Position numbers and translations under genes: made by a program. This document shows, in pieces, positions 23,363 through 31,132 of a stretch of DNA of 33,657 bases (positions are counted from its first letter, which is position 1; the number at the start of each line of letters is the position of its first letter). The notes beneath the pieces were generated by a model. That model made no database searches and was not told the origin of the DNA. It saw only the letters and a list, made by a program, of their open reading frames with translations. Source of the DNA: Clostridia bacterium (lineage in GTDB: Bacteria > Bacillota > Clostridia > Christensenellales > Aristaeellaceae); NCBI GenBank assembly GCA_017522345.1, contig JAFWZN010000051.1, positions 1-33,657 on the forward strand, in the 5' to 3' direction.

Positions 23363-24466
23363 ATGTATATTCGCGTTGAGCCTTTCGGTCAGGTCGGCGG
23401 CAAAAAAGCCAGCCTTTATACCCTTAAAAACGCTTTGGGCGCTTTGGTCAGGATCACGGACTACGCGGGCGCAATCGTAGCAATCGAAACGCCCGACAAA
23501 AAGGGCAATCTGGACAATATCGTTCTGGGCTTTGGAGACGTCAAAGGCTATGTCAAAAACGACGGCTATCTGGGCGCGCTGATCGGCCCCGTCGGCAACC
23601 GCATTTCAAACGCCGGCTTCGCCTTTGGCGGAAAGAAATACGCCTTCACGGCCAACGAAAACGGCAAAACGCTTCTGCACTCCGGCTCCTTCGGCTTCCA
23701 CACCGTTCTTTGGGACGCCGAGTGCGAGGCCGACGAAAAGAGCGCTCGCCTGACTTTAAAAGCCGATTTCCCAAGCGATAAAACCGGCTTTCCCGGAAAC
23801 CTCAAGGCGACCGTCGTTTATACCTTCGACAATGAAAACGCGCTGACCATCGACTACAAAATCGAGTCCGACGCGCCCTCCTTTGCAAGCCCCACCAACC
23901 ACACCTACTTCAATTTAGGCGGCCTTTCGGCAAAGAAGGTTCCCTCCATCGAGCGTCAGACAATGGAAATCTTCGCCGACTACTTTACCCGCGTGGATGC
24001 GGACTGCATTCCGCTTGAAAACGCCAAGGTTGACGAAACTCCCTTCGATCTGCGCCGCCCCGTCAAAATCAAGGACGGACACGCTCACGAAGAAACAGAC
24101 GAGCAGATGAAATACGGCGCGGGCTACGATCACAACTTTATTCTGACCGGCGAAAAATGCGAAAAGACGGGCCTTCGCTTCGCTGCGCGCGTGACGGATA
24201 AAAAAACGGGCCGCATCATGAAGGTATATACCGATATGCCCGCCGTTCAGTTCTATGCGGGCAATCATTTGAGCCGCTATAACGCTTCTGAAAAACGCTA
24301 CTATAAAAAGCGCCAGGGTCTGTGCCTTGAAACGCAGTTCACACCCGACTCCATCAACAATCCGGGCGCTTTCGGCTTTGACGTCGCCGTCATCACGCCC
24401 GAAAAACCCTTTACCTCCACCACCAAATACGTTTTCAGCGCCCAATAATCCATTTCCTTATCATTC
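23363..24466 (+). CDS. galM: Aldose 1-epimerase (mutarotase)
   Basis: A galactose mutarotase-family enzyme of 361 residues, ending at the TAA at 24446-24448 (the listed end slightly overshoots; the stop is at 24448). It interconverts alpha and beta anomers of aldoses in the cytosol. Family residues are visible: His106 in LLHSGSFGF, His180 in PTNHTYFNLGG (the acid) and Glu323 in CLETQFTPDS (the base). The ATG at 23363 is nine bases after GGAGG (23349-23353); an ATG at 23345 precedes that site and is unlikely. It has its own promoter and no operon partner, so it probably serves general sugar use rather than one transporter. Confidence 0.92.
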
Positions 24467-24479
24467 ATCCCGTTTCCGC

Positions 24480-24617
24480 CGCTTCCCTTTTCCGTCCCCC
24501 GCATTCGGAAAAGGGAAGCGTATCTGTCCCAATGAAAAAACGATATCCTCTCAGGAACAACGGTTTTCCCGCGTTTTTACGCGGGACAGAAACCGCGGCG
24601 TCGTTAACCGCGGTTTC
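24480..24617. repeat. Cluster of three perfect hairpins between galM and the ABC-2 operon
   Basis: The 213-base gap holds no gene. It contains a 15-bp perfect stem (24480-24494 / 24506-24520), a 7-bp stem CCCGCGT/ACGCGGG (24568-24585) and a 10-bp stem GAAACCGCGG/CCGCGGTTTC (24589-24617). None has a T tail. The first may still help end galM transcripts. The right arm of the first stem and the following bases (CGGAAAAGGGAAGCGT) closely match CGGAAAGGGGAAGCGT in the hairpin block at 6713-6728. Confidence 0.6.
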
Positions 24618-24661
24618 GCCGCTTGGCAAGATACTTTTCGTATAACTACCAGGAGGACGCC

Positions 24662-25474
24662 ATGATCAAAGTAAAAAACCTCACAAAAACATACCGCGTC
24701 TCAAGGCGAGACGCGGGCTTTTGGGCTTCCGTAAAGGCGCTTGGAAAGCGCGAAACCAAGACGGTTACGGCGCTTGACAACATCTCCTTTACCGTAAATC
24801 CCGGCGAAATCGTGGGCTACATCGGCCCCAATGGCGCGGGAAAATCATCCACAGTCAAGATTCTGAGCGGCATTCTTACCCCGGATTCGGGCGAAGTAAC
24901 CGTAAACGGCCTGATTCCATGGAAACACAGAAAAAAATACGTTTCCGATATCGGCGTTGTGTTCGGACAGCGAACCCAGCTCTGGTGGGACGTGCCTGTG
25001 ATCGATTCGTTTGAGCTTTTAAAGGACATTTACAAAACGGACGACGCCGTTTACAGAAGGAATCTTTCCCTGCTCACGGAAAGGCTCGATCTTCAGCTGC
25101 TCCTTCGAACGCCCACGCGTCAGCTCTCCCTGGGGCAGCGCATGCGGTGCGAAATCGCAGCGTCTCTGCTTCACGATCCCAAAATTCTGTTTCTGGACGA
25201 GCCGACAATCGGCCTTGACGCCGTGAGCAAAATCGCCATCCGCGCGTTTATCAAGGAGTTAAACCGTGAAAAGGGAACGACCGTCATATTAACCACCCAC
25301 GACATGCAGGACGTTGAAGCGCTGTCCGACCGCATCCTGTTGATCGGAAACGGGCGCATTTTAATGGACGGCGCGTTTGAGGATGTGAAAAAGATCAAGC
25401 CCGACTACGCCTCCTTGGACGAGCTTGCCTTCCACCTGTACAGAAGGTACGGAATTACGGGAGGCGAGGCATAA
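24662..25474 (+). CDS. ABC-2 transporter ATP-binding protein
   Basis: A 270-residue cytosolic ATPase. Walker A is GPNGAGKSS (55-63), the signature is LSLGQRMRCEIA, Walker B is ILFLDEPTIGLD and the switch histidine is in TTHDMQDVE. An extended N-terminal stretch (about 12-35) between the first strand and Walker A, with YVSDIGVVFGQRTQLWWD after it, is typical of the ATPases paired with DUF990-type permeases. The start at 24662 has AGGAGG five bases upstream. It is followed without a gap by two permease genes, forming a complete exporter of unknown substrate. Confidence 0.93.
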   Translation: MIKVKNLTKTYRVSRRDAGFWASVKALGKRETKTVTALDNISFTVNPGEIVGYIGPNGAGKSSTVKILSGILTPDSGEVTVNGLIPWKHRKKYVSDIGVVFGQRTQLWWDVPVIDSFELLKDIYKTDDAVYRRNLSLLTERLDLQLLLRTPTRQLSLGQRMRCEIAASLLHDPKILFLDEPTIGLDAVSKIAIRAFIKELNREKGTTVILTTHDMQDVEALSDRILLIGNGRILMDGAFEDVKKIKPDYASLDELAFHLYRRYGITGGEA

Positions 25475-26278
25475 ATGAAAGCCTACTTTTCCTATTTCAG
25501 AATGCGGCTGATTCATTCCCTTCAATACAGAACCGCTGCGCTCGCGGGCGTGGCTACCCAATTTTTCTGGGGCTTTATGGAGATTCAGCTGTACCGCGCG
25601 TTTTATTCCGAGCACGCGGACGCGTTTCCCATGACGCTTTCATCGCTCGTTTCCTATATCTGGCTTCGACAGGCGTTTTTAATGCTGTTTAACACATGGA
25701 CGTTTGAGGGGGAGCTGTTCAAAAGTATACTGGACGGAAACGTCGCATACGAGCTTGTGCGTCCTGCGGATCTGTATTTTATGTGGTTTGCAAGAACGGC
25801 GGCGGTGCGCGTCAGCAAAACGCTGCTTCGCTTCTGGCCGATTCTTTTGGTTGCGTTCCTTCTGCCCGCTCCCATCGGCATGCAGCTTCCGCCAAGCACA
25901 GGCACGTTCGCGCTTTTTATGCTGTCGGGCTTTCTGACCCTCGGCGTCACCGTCGCCTTCACCATGATCGTGTATTTTTCCTGCTTCTATACCGTCTCCG
26001 CAGACGGCATCCGCGCAATTCTCACGCCCGTCTCCGAGCTTTTGACCGGCGGCCTGCTTCCCATTCCCTTTATGCCCGCGTTTTTTCAGAAAATCATTAC
26101 GCTTTCCCCCTTCGGCGCAATGATGAACGCGCCGCTGAGGATTTATTCCGGGAACATCACGGGAATTGAGGCGGGAAAGATCATGCTCCTTCAGCTTTTC
26201 TGGCTGATTGCGCTTACACTCGTCGGCATGCTCCTTCAAAGGCGCGGCATGAAAAAACTGATGGTTGCGGGAGGATGA
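25475..26278 (+). CDS. ABC-2 family permease (DUF990/PF06182 type), first subunit
   Basis: A 267-residue membrane protein with six predicted helices. It starts MKAYFSYFRMRLIHSLQYRTAALAGVATQFFWG (region cited), typical of this permease family, and contains FEGELFKSILDGNVAYELVRPADLYFMWFARTA, the conserved cytoplasmic Arg-Pro segment. Its ATG follows the ATPase stop with no gap. With the next gene it forms the membrane part of the exporter. The family is linked to export of drugs or modified peptides in some bacteria; the substrate here is unknown. Confidence 0.88.
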   Translation: MKAYFSYFRMRLIHSLQYRTAALAGVATQFFWGFMEIQLYRAFYSEHADAFPMTLSSLVSYIWLRQAFLMLFNTWTFEGELFKSILDGNVAYELVRPADLYFMWFARTAAVRVSKTLLRFWPILLVAFLLPAPIGMQLPPSTGTFALFMLSGFLTLGVTVAFTMIVYFSCFYTVSADGIRAILTPVSELLTGGLLPIPFMPAFFQKIITLSPFGAMMNAPLRIYSGNITGIEAGKIMLLQLFWLIALTLVGMLLQRRGMKKLMVAGG

Positions 26279-26282
26279 CAAA

Positions 26283-27059
26283 ATGAAACTGTATTTCAAA
26301 TTCTTCCTCATGCACCTAAAAAGCCGGATGGCGTACAAACGGTCGTTCTTTTTCTCCGTGCTCGGAAGATTTTTAACTTCCTTTACCACCTTTTTGACCA
26401 TTGTGTTCCTGTTTGATCGCTTCCATGTCGTCAAGGGTTACACGCTGGGCGAGATTCTTTTGACCTCGGGCGTTACGCTTTTGTCCTTTGCGCTGGCGGA
26501 GATGTTTTTCCGCGGGTTTGATTCCATGCAGGTGATCATCAAGGACGCTCAATTCGACCGGCTGCTTTTAAGGCCCAGAAGCCTCGTCTTTCAGGTCATG
26601 TGTCAGATGATCGAATTCGGAAGAATCGGCATCGTCGTTCAAAGCGCGATCATGCTGATAATCGGTATCTGCGCCTCCGGCATCGAGTGGACGGCGGCAA
26701 AAGCGCTCGTCCTGTTTCTCATGATCCCAACGGGAACGCTTCTGTTTTCCTCCCTTTTTCTTCTGCATGCCGCCATATGCTTTTTCACGCTCGAAGGCAT
26801 CGAGTTTGTGAACATACTGACCTACGGCGCGCGCGAATACGGCTCGTACCCGTTTGACGTGTACGGCGGCGCGCTTCTTAAAATCTGCACCTACATTATC
26901 CCCTACGCGCTTGTTCAATACTACCCGCTTCAATACCTAATCGGAAGAACCGATTCCGTCTGGTATGGGCTGATTTCCCTATTGGCCCCTGTTTTCTTTG
27001 TTCCGACATACGCCCTGTGGCGGCTCGGCGTAAAAAAATACAAGTCGGCAGGGTCGTAA
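26283..27059 (+). CDS. ABC-2 family permease (DUF990/PF06182 type), second subunit
   Basis: A 258-residue six-helix membrane protein, the partner of the previous permease. It contains FRGFDSMQVIIKDAQFDRLLLRPRSLVFQVM, the equivalent of the Arg-Pro segment, and ends in a helix (PVFFVPTYALWRLGVKKYKSAGS). The ATG at 26283 is eight bases from GGAGG and four bases after the previous stop; an in-frame start at 26265 would overlap that gene and sits before the ribosome site. It is the last gene of the operon. Confidence 0.88.
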   Translation: MKLYFKFFLMHLKSRMAYKRSFFFSVLGRFLTSFTTFLTIVFLFDRFHVVKGYTLGEILLTSGVTLLSFALAEMFFRGFDSMQVIIKDAQFDRLLLRPRSLVFQVMCQMIEFGRIGIVVQSAIMLIIGICASGIEWTAAKALVLFLMIPTGTLLFSSLFLLHAAICFFTLEGIEFVNILTYGAREYGSYPFDVYGGALLKICTYIIPYALVQYYPLQYLIGRTDSVWYGLISLLAPVFFVPTYALWRLGVKKYKSAGS

Positions 27060-27075
27060 TGTTCCAAAAAGCCAT

Positions 27076-27117
27076 CGGCTGCCGAAGACAATCATCGTCT
27101 GCGGCAGCCGCTTTTCT
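27076..27117. terminator. Bidirectional terminator, ABC-2 operon / URO-D-like gene
   Basis: A 9-bp stem CGGCTGCCG / CGGCAGCCG, extended inward by AGAC/GTCT after one mismatch, is followed by CTTTTCTT on the plus strand. On the minus strand it is followed by ATGGCTTTTTGG. It lies between converging genes. Confidence 0.8.
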
Positions 27118-28346
27118 TATCCATAAACCTTCTCAATCGCCCGGCGCGTAAGTTCAACAAATTTTCCAAATCGCACAGGATCGTTCCTTACGGAATGCGT
27201 GTCTCTCAATATAATTTCCGGGTATCCCTCTTTTGCATCAAAAAGGCTTTGGGTCATATAGTTTTCGACGGCTTTTTCATCGAAAACCTCGCCCGCCAGA
27301 TATGCCGGATTGGGTTTCCATGTGAGGATGTAATCTTTTTTAAGCCGCCCGGCCATTTTCTTAAGGTTTGCCCACGGGCAGGCCGCCACGCGGCGCAGAT
27401 TTTTGATCGTGAGAACCGAATCCAGTTTCTCGGTCAGATCGTCGCAGCAGCCGTAGCCGTTTAAGCCGAAGGGCTCAAGCAGCTTTCGCTCGACGGGCAG
27501 AATGGTTTCGGCAAACATCTTCGGCGACACGCAGGAAAACTCCTGCGCTTCCGCAGCCGCCCATACGTTTTGCGTGTCCGCGCCGTTTTCGCCGTCTTCG
27601 GGAAGGTCACAGGTATAGCCGAGGCCACCGGTGTAATGATAGGTATGGTCGTCGTTTCTTTGAATCAGATGCATGCTCTGCGCCTGCTTTACAAGCCCCA
27701 TGAGCCCCTCGCCCAAAAATTCGAATACGTCCTTCACGCGTTCCCCGTCATCGATAAGGTCGTAAAGCATATTGTCAAGCCCTCGGAAATCCGCATAGAT
27801 GTGCGCGATATGAAAATCGAATATCTTGATGCCTGTGACGTTTGCCCTAAGGCAATCGCCCGCCGCGTCCATCAGCATCTGCCGTTTGCGTTCAGCGCCT
27901 TTTTCGTCCACGTCCAGAGACGGCTTGGTGAGCTTGTCAAAATCCTTTAAATCCTCGATCACCGCCACATGCCGCCAGCTTCCGCGCCCGCTTGCGGGTT
28001 TTCTTACGACGTCAAGTCCCCAATTTTCGTTAATCGGAATCCACGAAACCGGAAAATCAAAGATGTTTTCAACAGGCGTGTCGTCCTTTATGACCTCAAA
28101 GCGGAAAATGCGCTTTCTGAGCTCCAGCTCGATTTCACGCGCGAATTCATCTTCGCACGAAAGCGCCTCCGGCGGAAGAATCTCCGCCCACGAGCCTTCA
28201 GGCGACACAAAAACAGGGGGAACAGCGCCCTTTAAAGACGTGTGTCTGCGCCACAGGTCTCTTTTTTTATCCTCTTCGGGCATTTTTGAAATCTCGCTCA
28301 CCCTTTTAGCAAGCTCTCGGATGACGCGCTTATCCTCTGCATTCAC
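27117..28346 (-). CDS. Uroporphyrinogen decarboxylase-superfamily protein (MtaA/CmuA-like)
   Basis: A 409-residue soluble protein of the URO-D barrel superfamily, in the anaerobe group that includes methylcobamide:CoM methyltransferase-like proteins, not true HemE. A Cys-rich loop GYGCCDDLTEKL sits where related methyltransferases place a zinc ligand. The tail RDTHSVRNDPVRFGKFVELTRRAIE is typical of the clostridial members. Such proteins act in methyl transfer from corrinoids, but no corrinoid protein or methyltransferase partner is adjacent, so the reaction is unassigned. The start is a GTG at 28346 with GGAGGG eight bases upstream. It appears to be a single-gene unit. Confidence 0.78.
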   Translation of the reverse strand: MNAEDKRVIRELAKRVSEISKMPEEDKKRDLWRRHTSLKGAVPPVFVSPEGSWAEILPPEALSCEDEFAREIELELRKRIFRFEVIKDDTPVENIFDFPVSWIPINENWGLDVVRKPASGRGSWRHVAVIEDLKDFDKLTKPSLDVDEKGAERKRQMLMDAAGDCLRANVTGIKIFDFHIAHIYADFRGLDNMLYDLIDDGERVKDVFEFLGEGLMGLVKQAQSMHLIQRNDDHTYHYTGGLGYTCDLPEDGENGADTQNVWAAAEAQEFSCVSPKMFAETILPVERKLLEPFGLNGYGCCDDLTEKLDSVLTIKNLRRVAACPWANLKKMAGRLKKDYILTWKPNPAYLAGEVFDEKAVENYMTQSLFDAKEGYPEIILRDTHSVRNDPVRFGKFVELTRRAIEKVYG

Positions 28347-28410
28347 GGAGAAATCCCTCCTTTATATAGGAAAGATTCGATCCTGTTTTCATTTTCCCTC
28401 CAATCCGCAT

Positions 28411-28441
28411 AAAAAAACTCCCCGGAATTTTTCCCGGAGAG
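28411..28441 (-). terminator. Terminator of the DUF378 gene
   Basis: On the minus strand a GC-rich stem (CTCTCCGG / CCGGGGAG with one mismatch) around GAAAAATT is followed by seven T. It lies 20 bases after the DUF378 stop. Confidence 0.8.
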
Positions 28442-28461
28442 GTCATCGGGGGGTATAACCG

Positions 28462-28680
28462 TTATTCGCCTTTTCTTCCGTCGCGCGCGGGCAGCTTTTC
28501 CTTGAAAAGAAGAGAAATGCACCAAAGACCCGCGATGCCGACGATGGTGTAGATCACGCGTGAAACAGTGGCTGCCTGACCGCCGAAAATGAACGCGACA
28601 AGGTCAAACTGAAAAAGACCTACAAGCAGCCAGTTGATGGCTCCGATGATGGTGATAACCAGAGAAGTGTTGTCAAGCAT
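28462..28680 (-). CDS. DUF378 small membrane protein
   Basis: A 72-residue protein with two transmembrane helices. It has the DUF378 pattern: ITIIGAINWLLVGLFQFDLVAFIFGG in the first half and SRVIYTIVGIAGLWCISLLFKE in the second, then a charged tail. The family is common in Firmicutes and has no known function. AAAGGAGG lies seven bases before the ATG, and a T-tailed terminator follows, so it is probably a single-gene transcript. The 133-base gap to the divergent ytfI-like gene holds no other gene. Confidence 0.88.
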   Translation of the reverse strand: MLDNTSLVITIIGAINWLLVGLFQFDLVAFIFGGQAATVSRVIYTIVGIAGLWCISLLFKEKLPARDGRKGE

Positions 28681-28813
28681 GGTTTTGCCTCCTTTTTGGA
28701 CGCCGAATTTCGGGCGTTTACGGGTAGTATCTCCCGACGCTCCGTTTCTATGCGCGCAGAGGAAACTTTATGCCAAAATGTGTTTTTTTGCTCATTCAGG
28801 GCACAATAGAAGC

Positions 28814-29335
28814 ATGAGTATTTGGAATTGGTGGGCGTTCGCATCCGCATGCGCGTGGATTTTTCTCTCAATCGTCCTCTCGCCCGTGTACGCAGTCATC
28901 GTTTTATCTCCGTCCGGCTTCGGCACGGGCGCGGGCATTGGCATACATGTAAACGCCGTTAAAAAAGCGCAGCTTCGGGCTTCGGGCATAAAAAGCAGAA
29001 AAAACAAGCGCACGCGCAGAATCTCTCTCAAAGTTATTACCTATTTAATTAAGCGCGTAAAAATCGAAAGGATCTTTCTAAGCGGCGTCGTGTCGTTTGA
29101 AGACGCAATGCATACCGCGCTCGCCTTTGCAGCGCTTAATGCATTATCCCAAATCAAGCCGCTTCATATTCAAAACGAAACACGGGCGGATTTTGCGCTT
29201 GGACGAACAAATATGGAGATCACGGGCATTTTGAGCGTCACGGCAGGGCATATTATGATTGCGGCCCTGAAGCACGCCGCAATTGCATTAAGGGAGAGAT
29301 TTGATTTATGGACAAACACCCGATCGAAGGCTTGA
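28814..29335 (+). CDS. ytfI: DUF2953 membrane protein, YtfI-like
   Basis: A 173-residue protein with an N-terminal transmembrane helix (WWAFASACAWIFLSIVLSPVYAVIVL), then a DUF2953-like region containing RRISLKVITYLIKRVKIERIFLSGVVSFEDAMHTALAFAALNAL. It overlaps the GerW/YtfJ gene by 28 bases. The same order, DUF2953 then YtfJ, occurs in spore-forming Firmicutes including Bacillus subtilis ytfI-ytfJ, and supports the assignment. The ATG at 28814 has only a weak ribosome site; the longer frame to 28634 runs through the DUF378 gene on the other strand and is unlikely. I see no clear promoter; a sporulation sigma factor would be expected. Confidence 0.75.
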   Translation: MSIWNWWAFASACAWIFLSIVLSPVYAVIVLSPSGFGTGAGIGIHVNAVKKAQLRASGIKSRKNKRTRRISLKVITYLIKRVKIERIFLSGVVSFEDAMHTALAFAALNALSQIKPLHIQNETRADFALGRTNMEITGILSVTAGHIMIAALKHAAIALRERFDLWTNTRSKA

Positions 29336-29703
29336 TGAATTCAACCATGGAAAGCATCCGCGATATGGTGGACGTAAATACGGTTGTCGGCGAAGCGGTT
29401 CAAACGCCGGACGGAAGCACGGTGATTCCCATCTCGCGCGTATCCTTTGGCTTTGTAGCCGGCGGCGCGGAATACAAAGTGAATGCGCCCCGTCAGGAGC
29501 GCGAGAACGCGTCTCTGCCTTTCGGCGGCGGAAGCGGCGCGGGCGTGAGCGTGTCGCCTATGGGCTTTCTGGTCATCAACAAGGATTCGATCCGCATGCT
29601 GAGCGCGAAATGCGACCAGCCGGCGCAGAAGCTTCTTGAAATGATCCCCCAGCTCACCCACGACATCACATCCCTCATCGACAAAAGAAACGAAAACGCA
29701 TAA
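29308..29703 (+). CDS. ytfJ: Sporulation protein GerW/YtfJ family
   Basis: A 131-residue soluble protein with the family pattern: IEGLMNSTMESIRDMVDVNTVVGEAV, then TVIPISRVSFGFVAGG, a Gly-rich centre FGGGSGAGVSVSPMGFLVI and a helical tail. In Bacillus subtilis this protein is a spore component needed for normal germination. It is translationally coupled to the upstream DUF2953 gene by a 28-base overlap and has GGGAGAG upstream. Its presence is the best single sign that this organism forms spores. Confidence 0.92.
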   Translation: MDKHPIEGLMNSTMESIRDMVDVNTVVGEAVQTPDGSTVIPISRVSFGFVAGGAEYKVNAPRQERENASLPFGGGSGAGVSVSPMGFLVINKDSIRMLSAKCDQPAQKLLEMIPQLTHDITSLIDKRNENA

Positions 29704-29708
29704 AAAAC

Positions 29709-29749
29709 GCCCTGTCCGCATGAACGTTTTTTGCGAACAGGGCATTTTT
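29709..29749. terminator. Terminator after ytfJ, shared with the converging gene
   Basis: GCCCTGT/ACAGGGC (7 bp) continues inward as CGC/GCG after one mismatch and is followed by ATTTTT. The minus-strand 298-residue gene ends directly next to it. Confidence 0.8.
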
Positions 29750-30646
29750 CTATGAATCGCTCTTAATATCCTCGTACGTGACCCACCAGCCGTTTTTCGT
29801 ATCGCCCAGCCACATGTATTCCTCAAGTCCTGCCGGCGGCTCGGGCGTATAGGGCATGGGAAGCGCATAGCACACGCTCGTTATCCTTCCGTTTTCCGCG
29901 CGAACGCCCACGGCGCAATGGTCGATGTTCGTCTCATCCGCCATTTTTGCGCGGATGAACACATATCCGTCCATGTCAAAGGGTTCATATCTCGGAAGCG
30001 TCATGAAAAGAAGCCTGAGACTTTCAATATCCTCCGGCCACGGCCTCGTCATATCAACATCCAAAAAGGAGGCGGCGCTTTTTTTCGCCTCCGTCTGCTC
30101 CGCAGGCTCCAAAGAAGCCGGTGGATCCTGTGCAGGCGGAGTCTGCTCATAATTCTGCGCCTCGCCTGACACCGGAACCGGCGCGTAGCTGACCGCGGGC
30201 GGCTCGACCATATTTTCCGGAATCGGCGTTTCTCCCAGGCTCGCTTCCTCGTTCAGCGCGTTAACAATCGCCGTCCAATCAAGCGAGCATACGCCGTTTA
30301 TGCATCCGTACATGACGGGTGTTTTCATCCCGTTATCCACGCGGGAAACAACCGCCGCCTGCACCTTGTCAAGCTCCATTCCGGCTATGTTTCTGGGATC
30401 AAAATTGGCTAAAAGCGCCTTCTGACCGCGCTGCGCGTCCCTGAGCCTTCCAAGCGTCTGAACGCGCATTTTTCCGCCCCACTGGCCTAAAAAGCTCGCC
30501 TCCAATTCGTCTGTCGGCTGCGCCGACGTAGTCACAAAGTCCATGCTTCCGGTCAGCACCCGCTTTTCCAGCCGCGCATGGCCGCCATATCCCTTTTCAA
30601 GCCCGCGCAGCATGATCAGCTGGCGGCGATAATCATTCTTTGCCAT
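29750..30646 (-). CDS. Conserved hypothetical protein, 298 residues
   Basis: I do not recognise this protein. The N-terminal region (1-135) is soluble and mixed: DYRRQLIMLRGLEKGYGGHARLEKR, GSMDFVTTSAQP, LRDAQRGQKALLANFD, VYGCINGVCSLDW-like strands with two cysteines. A Pro/Glu/Ala-rich linker (about 140-195) leads to a C-terminal domain (200-298) with PWPEDIESLRLLFMTLPRYEPFD and YMWLGDTKNGWWVTYED. It has no signal peptide or membrane helix. Linker-joined domains of this kind suggest a structural or regulatory role, but nothing fixes one. The ATG at 30646 is seven bases from GGAGG; a GTG two codons earlier is too close. It follows the 61-residue gene by 26 bases. Confidence 0.8.
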   Translation of the reverse strand: MAKNDYRRQLIMLRGLEKGYGGHARLEKRVLTGSMDFVTTSAQPTDELEASFLGQWGGKMRVQTLGRLRDAQRGQKALLANFDPRNIAGMELDKVQAAVVSRVDNGMKTPVMYGCINGVCSLDWTAIVNALNEEASLGETPIPENMVEPPAVSYAPVPVSGEAQNYEQTPPAQDPPASLEPAEQTEAKKSAASFLDVDMTRPWPEDIESLRLLFMTLPRYEPFDMDGYVFIRAKMADETNIDHCAVGVRAENGRITSVCYALPMPYTPEPPAGLEEYMWLGDTKNGWWVTYEDIKSDS

Positions 30647-30672
30647 GAACACGCCTCCCTCCTTACCGAAAC

Positions 30673-30858
30673 TTATGTCTTTTCTTCCTCCGATATGTTT
30701 GTCTTTTTGACATGCGCATGCTTTTTAAACACATCCTTCAGGTTCGTCGGCGTCCGGCTTAAATCGTCCGGCGCGTCATCCCTCATCCGCCGTATCGAGG
30801 CCGGCCAGATCAGAACTCCCTTCGTTTTTTTCGTTTTCGCGCATTTGATCTGAAGCAT
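30673..30858 (-). CDS. Small basic protein, unknown function
   Basis: A 61-residue, Lys/Arg-rich protein (MLQIKCAKTKKTKGVLIWPASIRRMRDD, then DVFKKHAHVKKTN) ending in SEEEKT. No family is recognised. It is supported by a good ribosome site (AAAGGAG nine bases upstream), its position as the first gene of a unit with the 298-residue gene, and the lack of any better frame in the interval. A weak promoter candidate, TTGTAA-17-TAATTT, lies upstream on the minus strand. It could still be non-coding leader. Confidence 0.55.
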   Translation of the reverse strand: MLQIKCAKTKKTKGVLIWPASIRRMRDDAPDDLSRTPTNLKDVFKKHAHVKKTNISEEEKT

Positions 30859-30972
30859 TCAAAATCGCTCCTTTCCAAACCCGTCTGCCTTCATTGGATG
30901 CGTATCTCTTCGAAAAATTACAGAAGTATGACAAATTTTACAATTAATATGAGTTTTTACGGAGCGAAGGTA

Positions 30973-31000
30973 TTGCCAAGAACAGAAATTGTGTTATAAT
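30973..31000 (+). promoter_or_regulatory. Sigma-A promoter of the acidic-protein gene
   Basis: TTGCCA (30973-30978), a 16-base spacer and a perfect TATAAT (30995-31000) lie 133 bases before the start codon at 31133, predicting a leader of about 125 bases. Confidence 0.78.
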
Positions 31001-31006
31001 AATTAG

Positions 31007-31132
31007 GCATAGGTATTGAATGGGCAAAAGTAGACTATATATACTTCGCCTGTTTTATGCGTAGGTTTGGCTTCGCGTGGAAACGTTTAAAGAAACAGAT
31101 GAAAATACATCGCTTTGAGAGGCGGTTTACAA
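31007..31132 (+). promoter_or_regulatory. Structured 5' leader of the acidic-protein gene
   Basis: The predicted leader can form a hairpin with GGC/GCC and AAGTA/TACTT arms (31023-31050). A second domain is closed by CTGTTT/AAACAG (31050-31055 / 31093-31098) and contains ATGCG/CGCGT. I do not recognise a known riboswitch class. GAGAGG precedes the ATG. The extent assumes transcription starts at about 31007. Confidence 0.4.
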
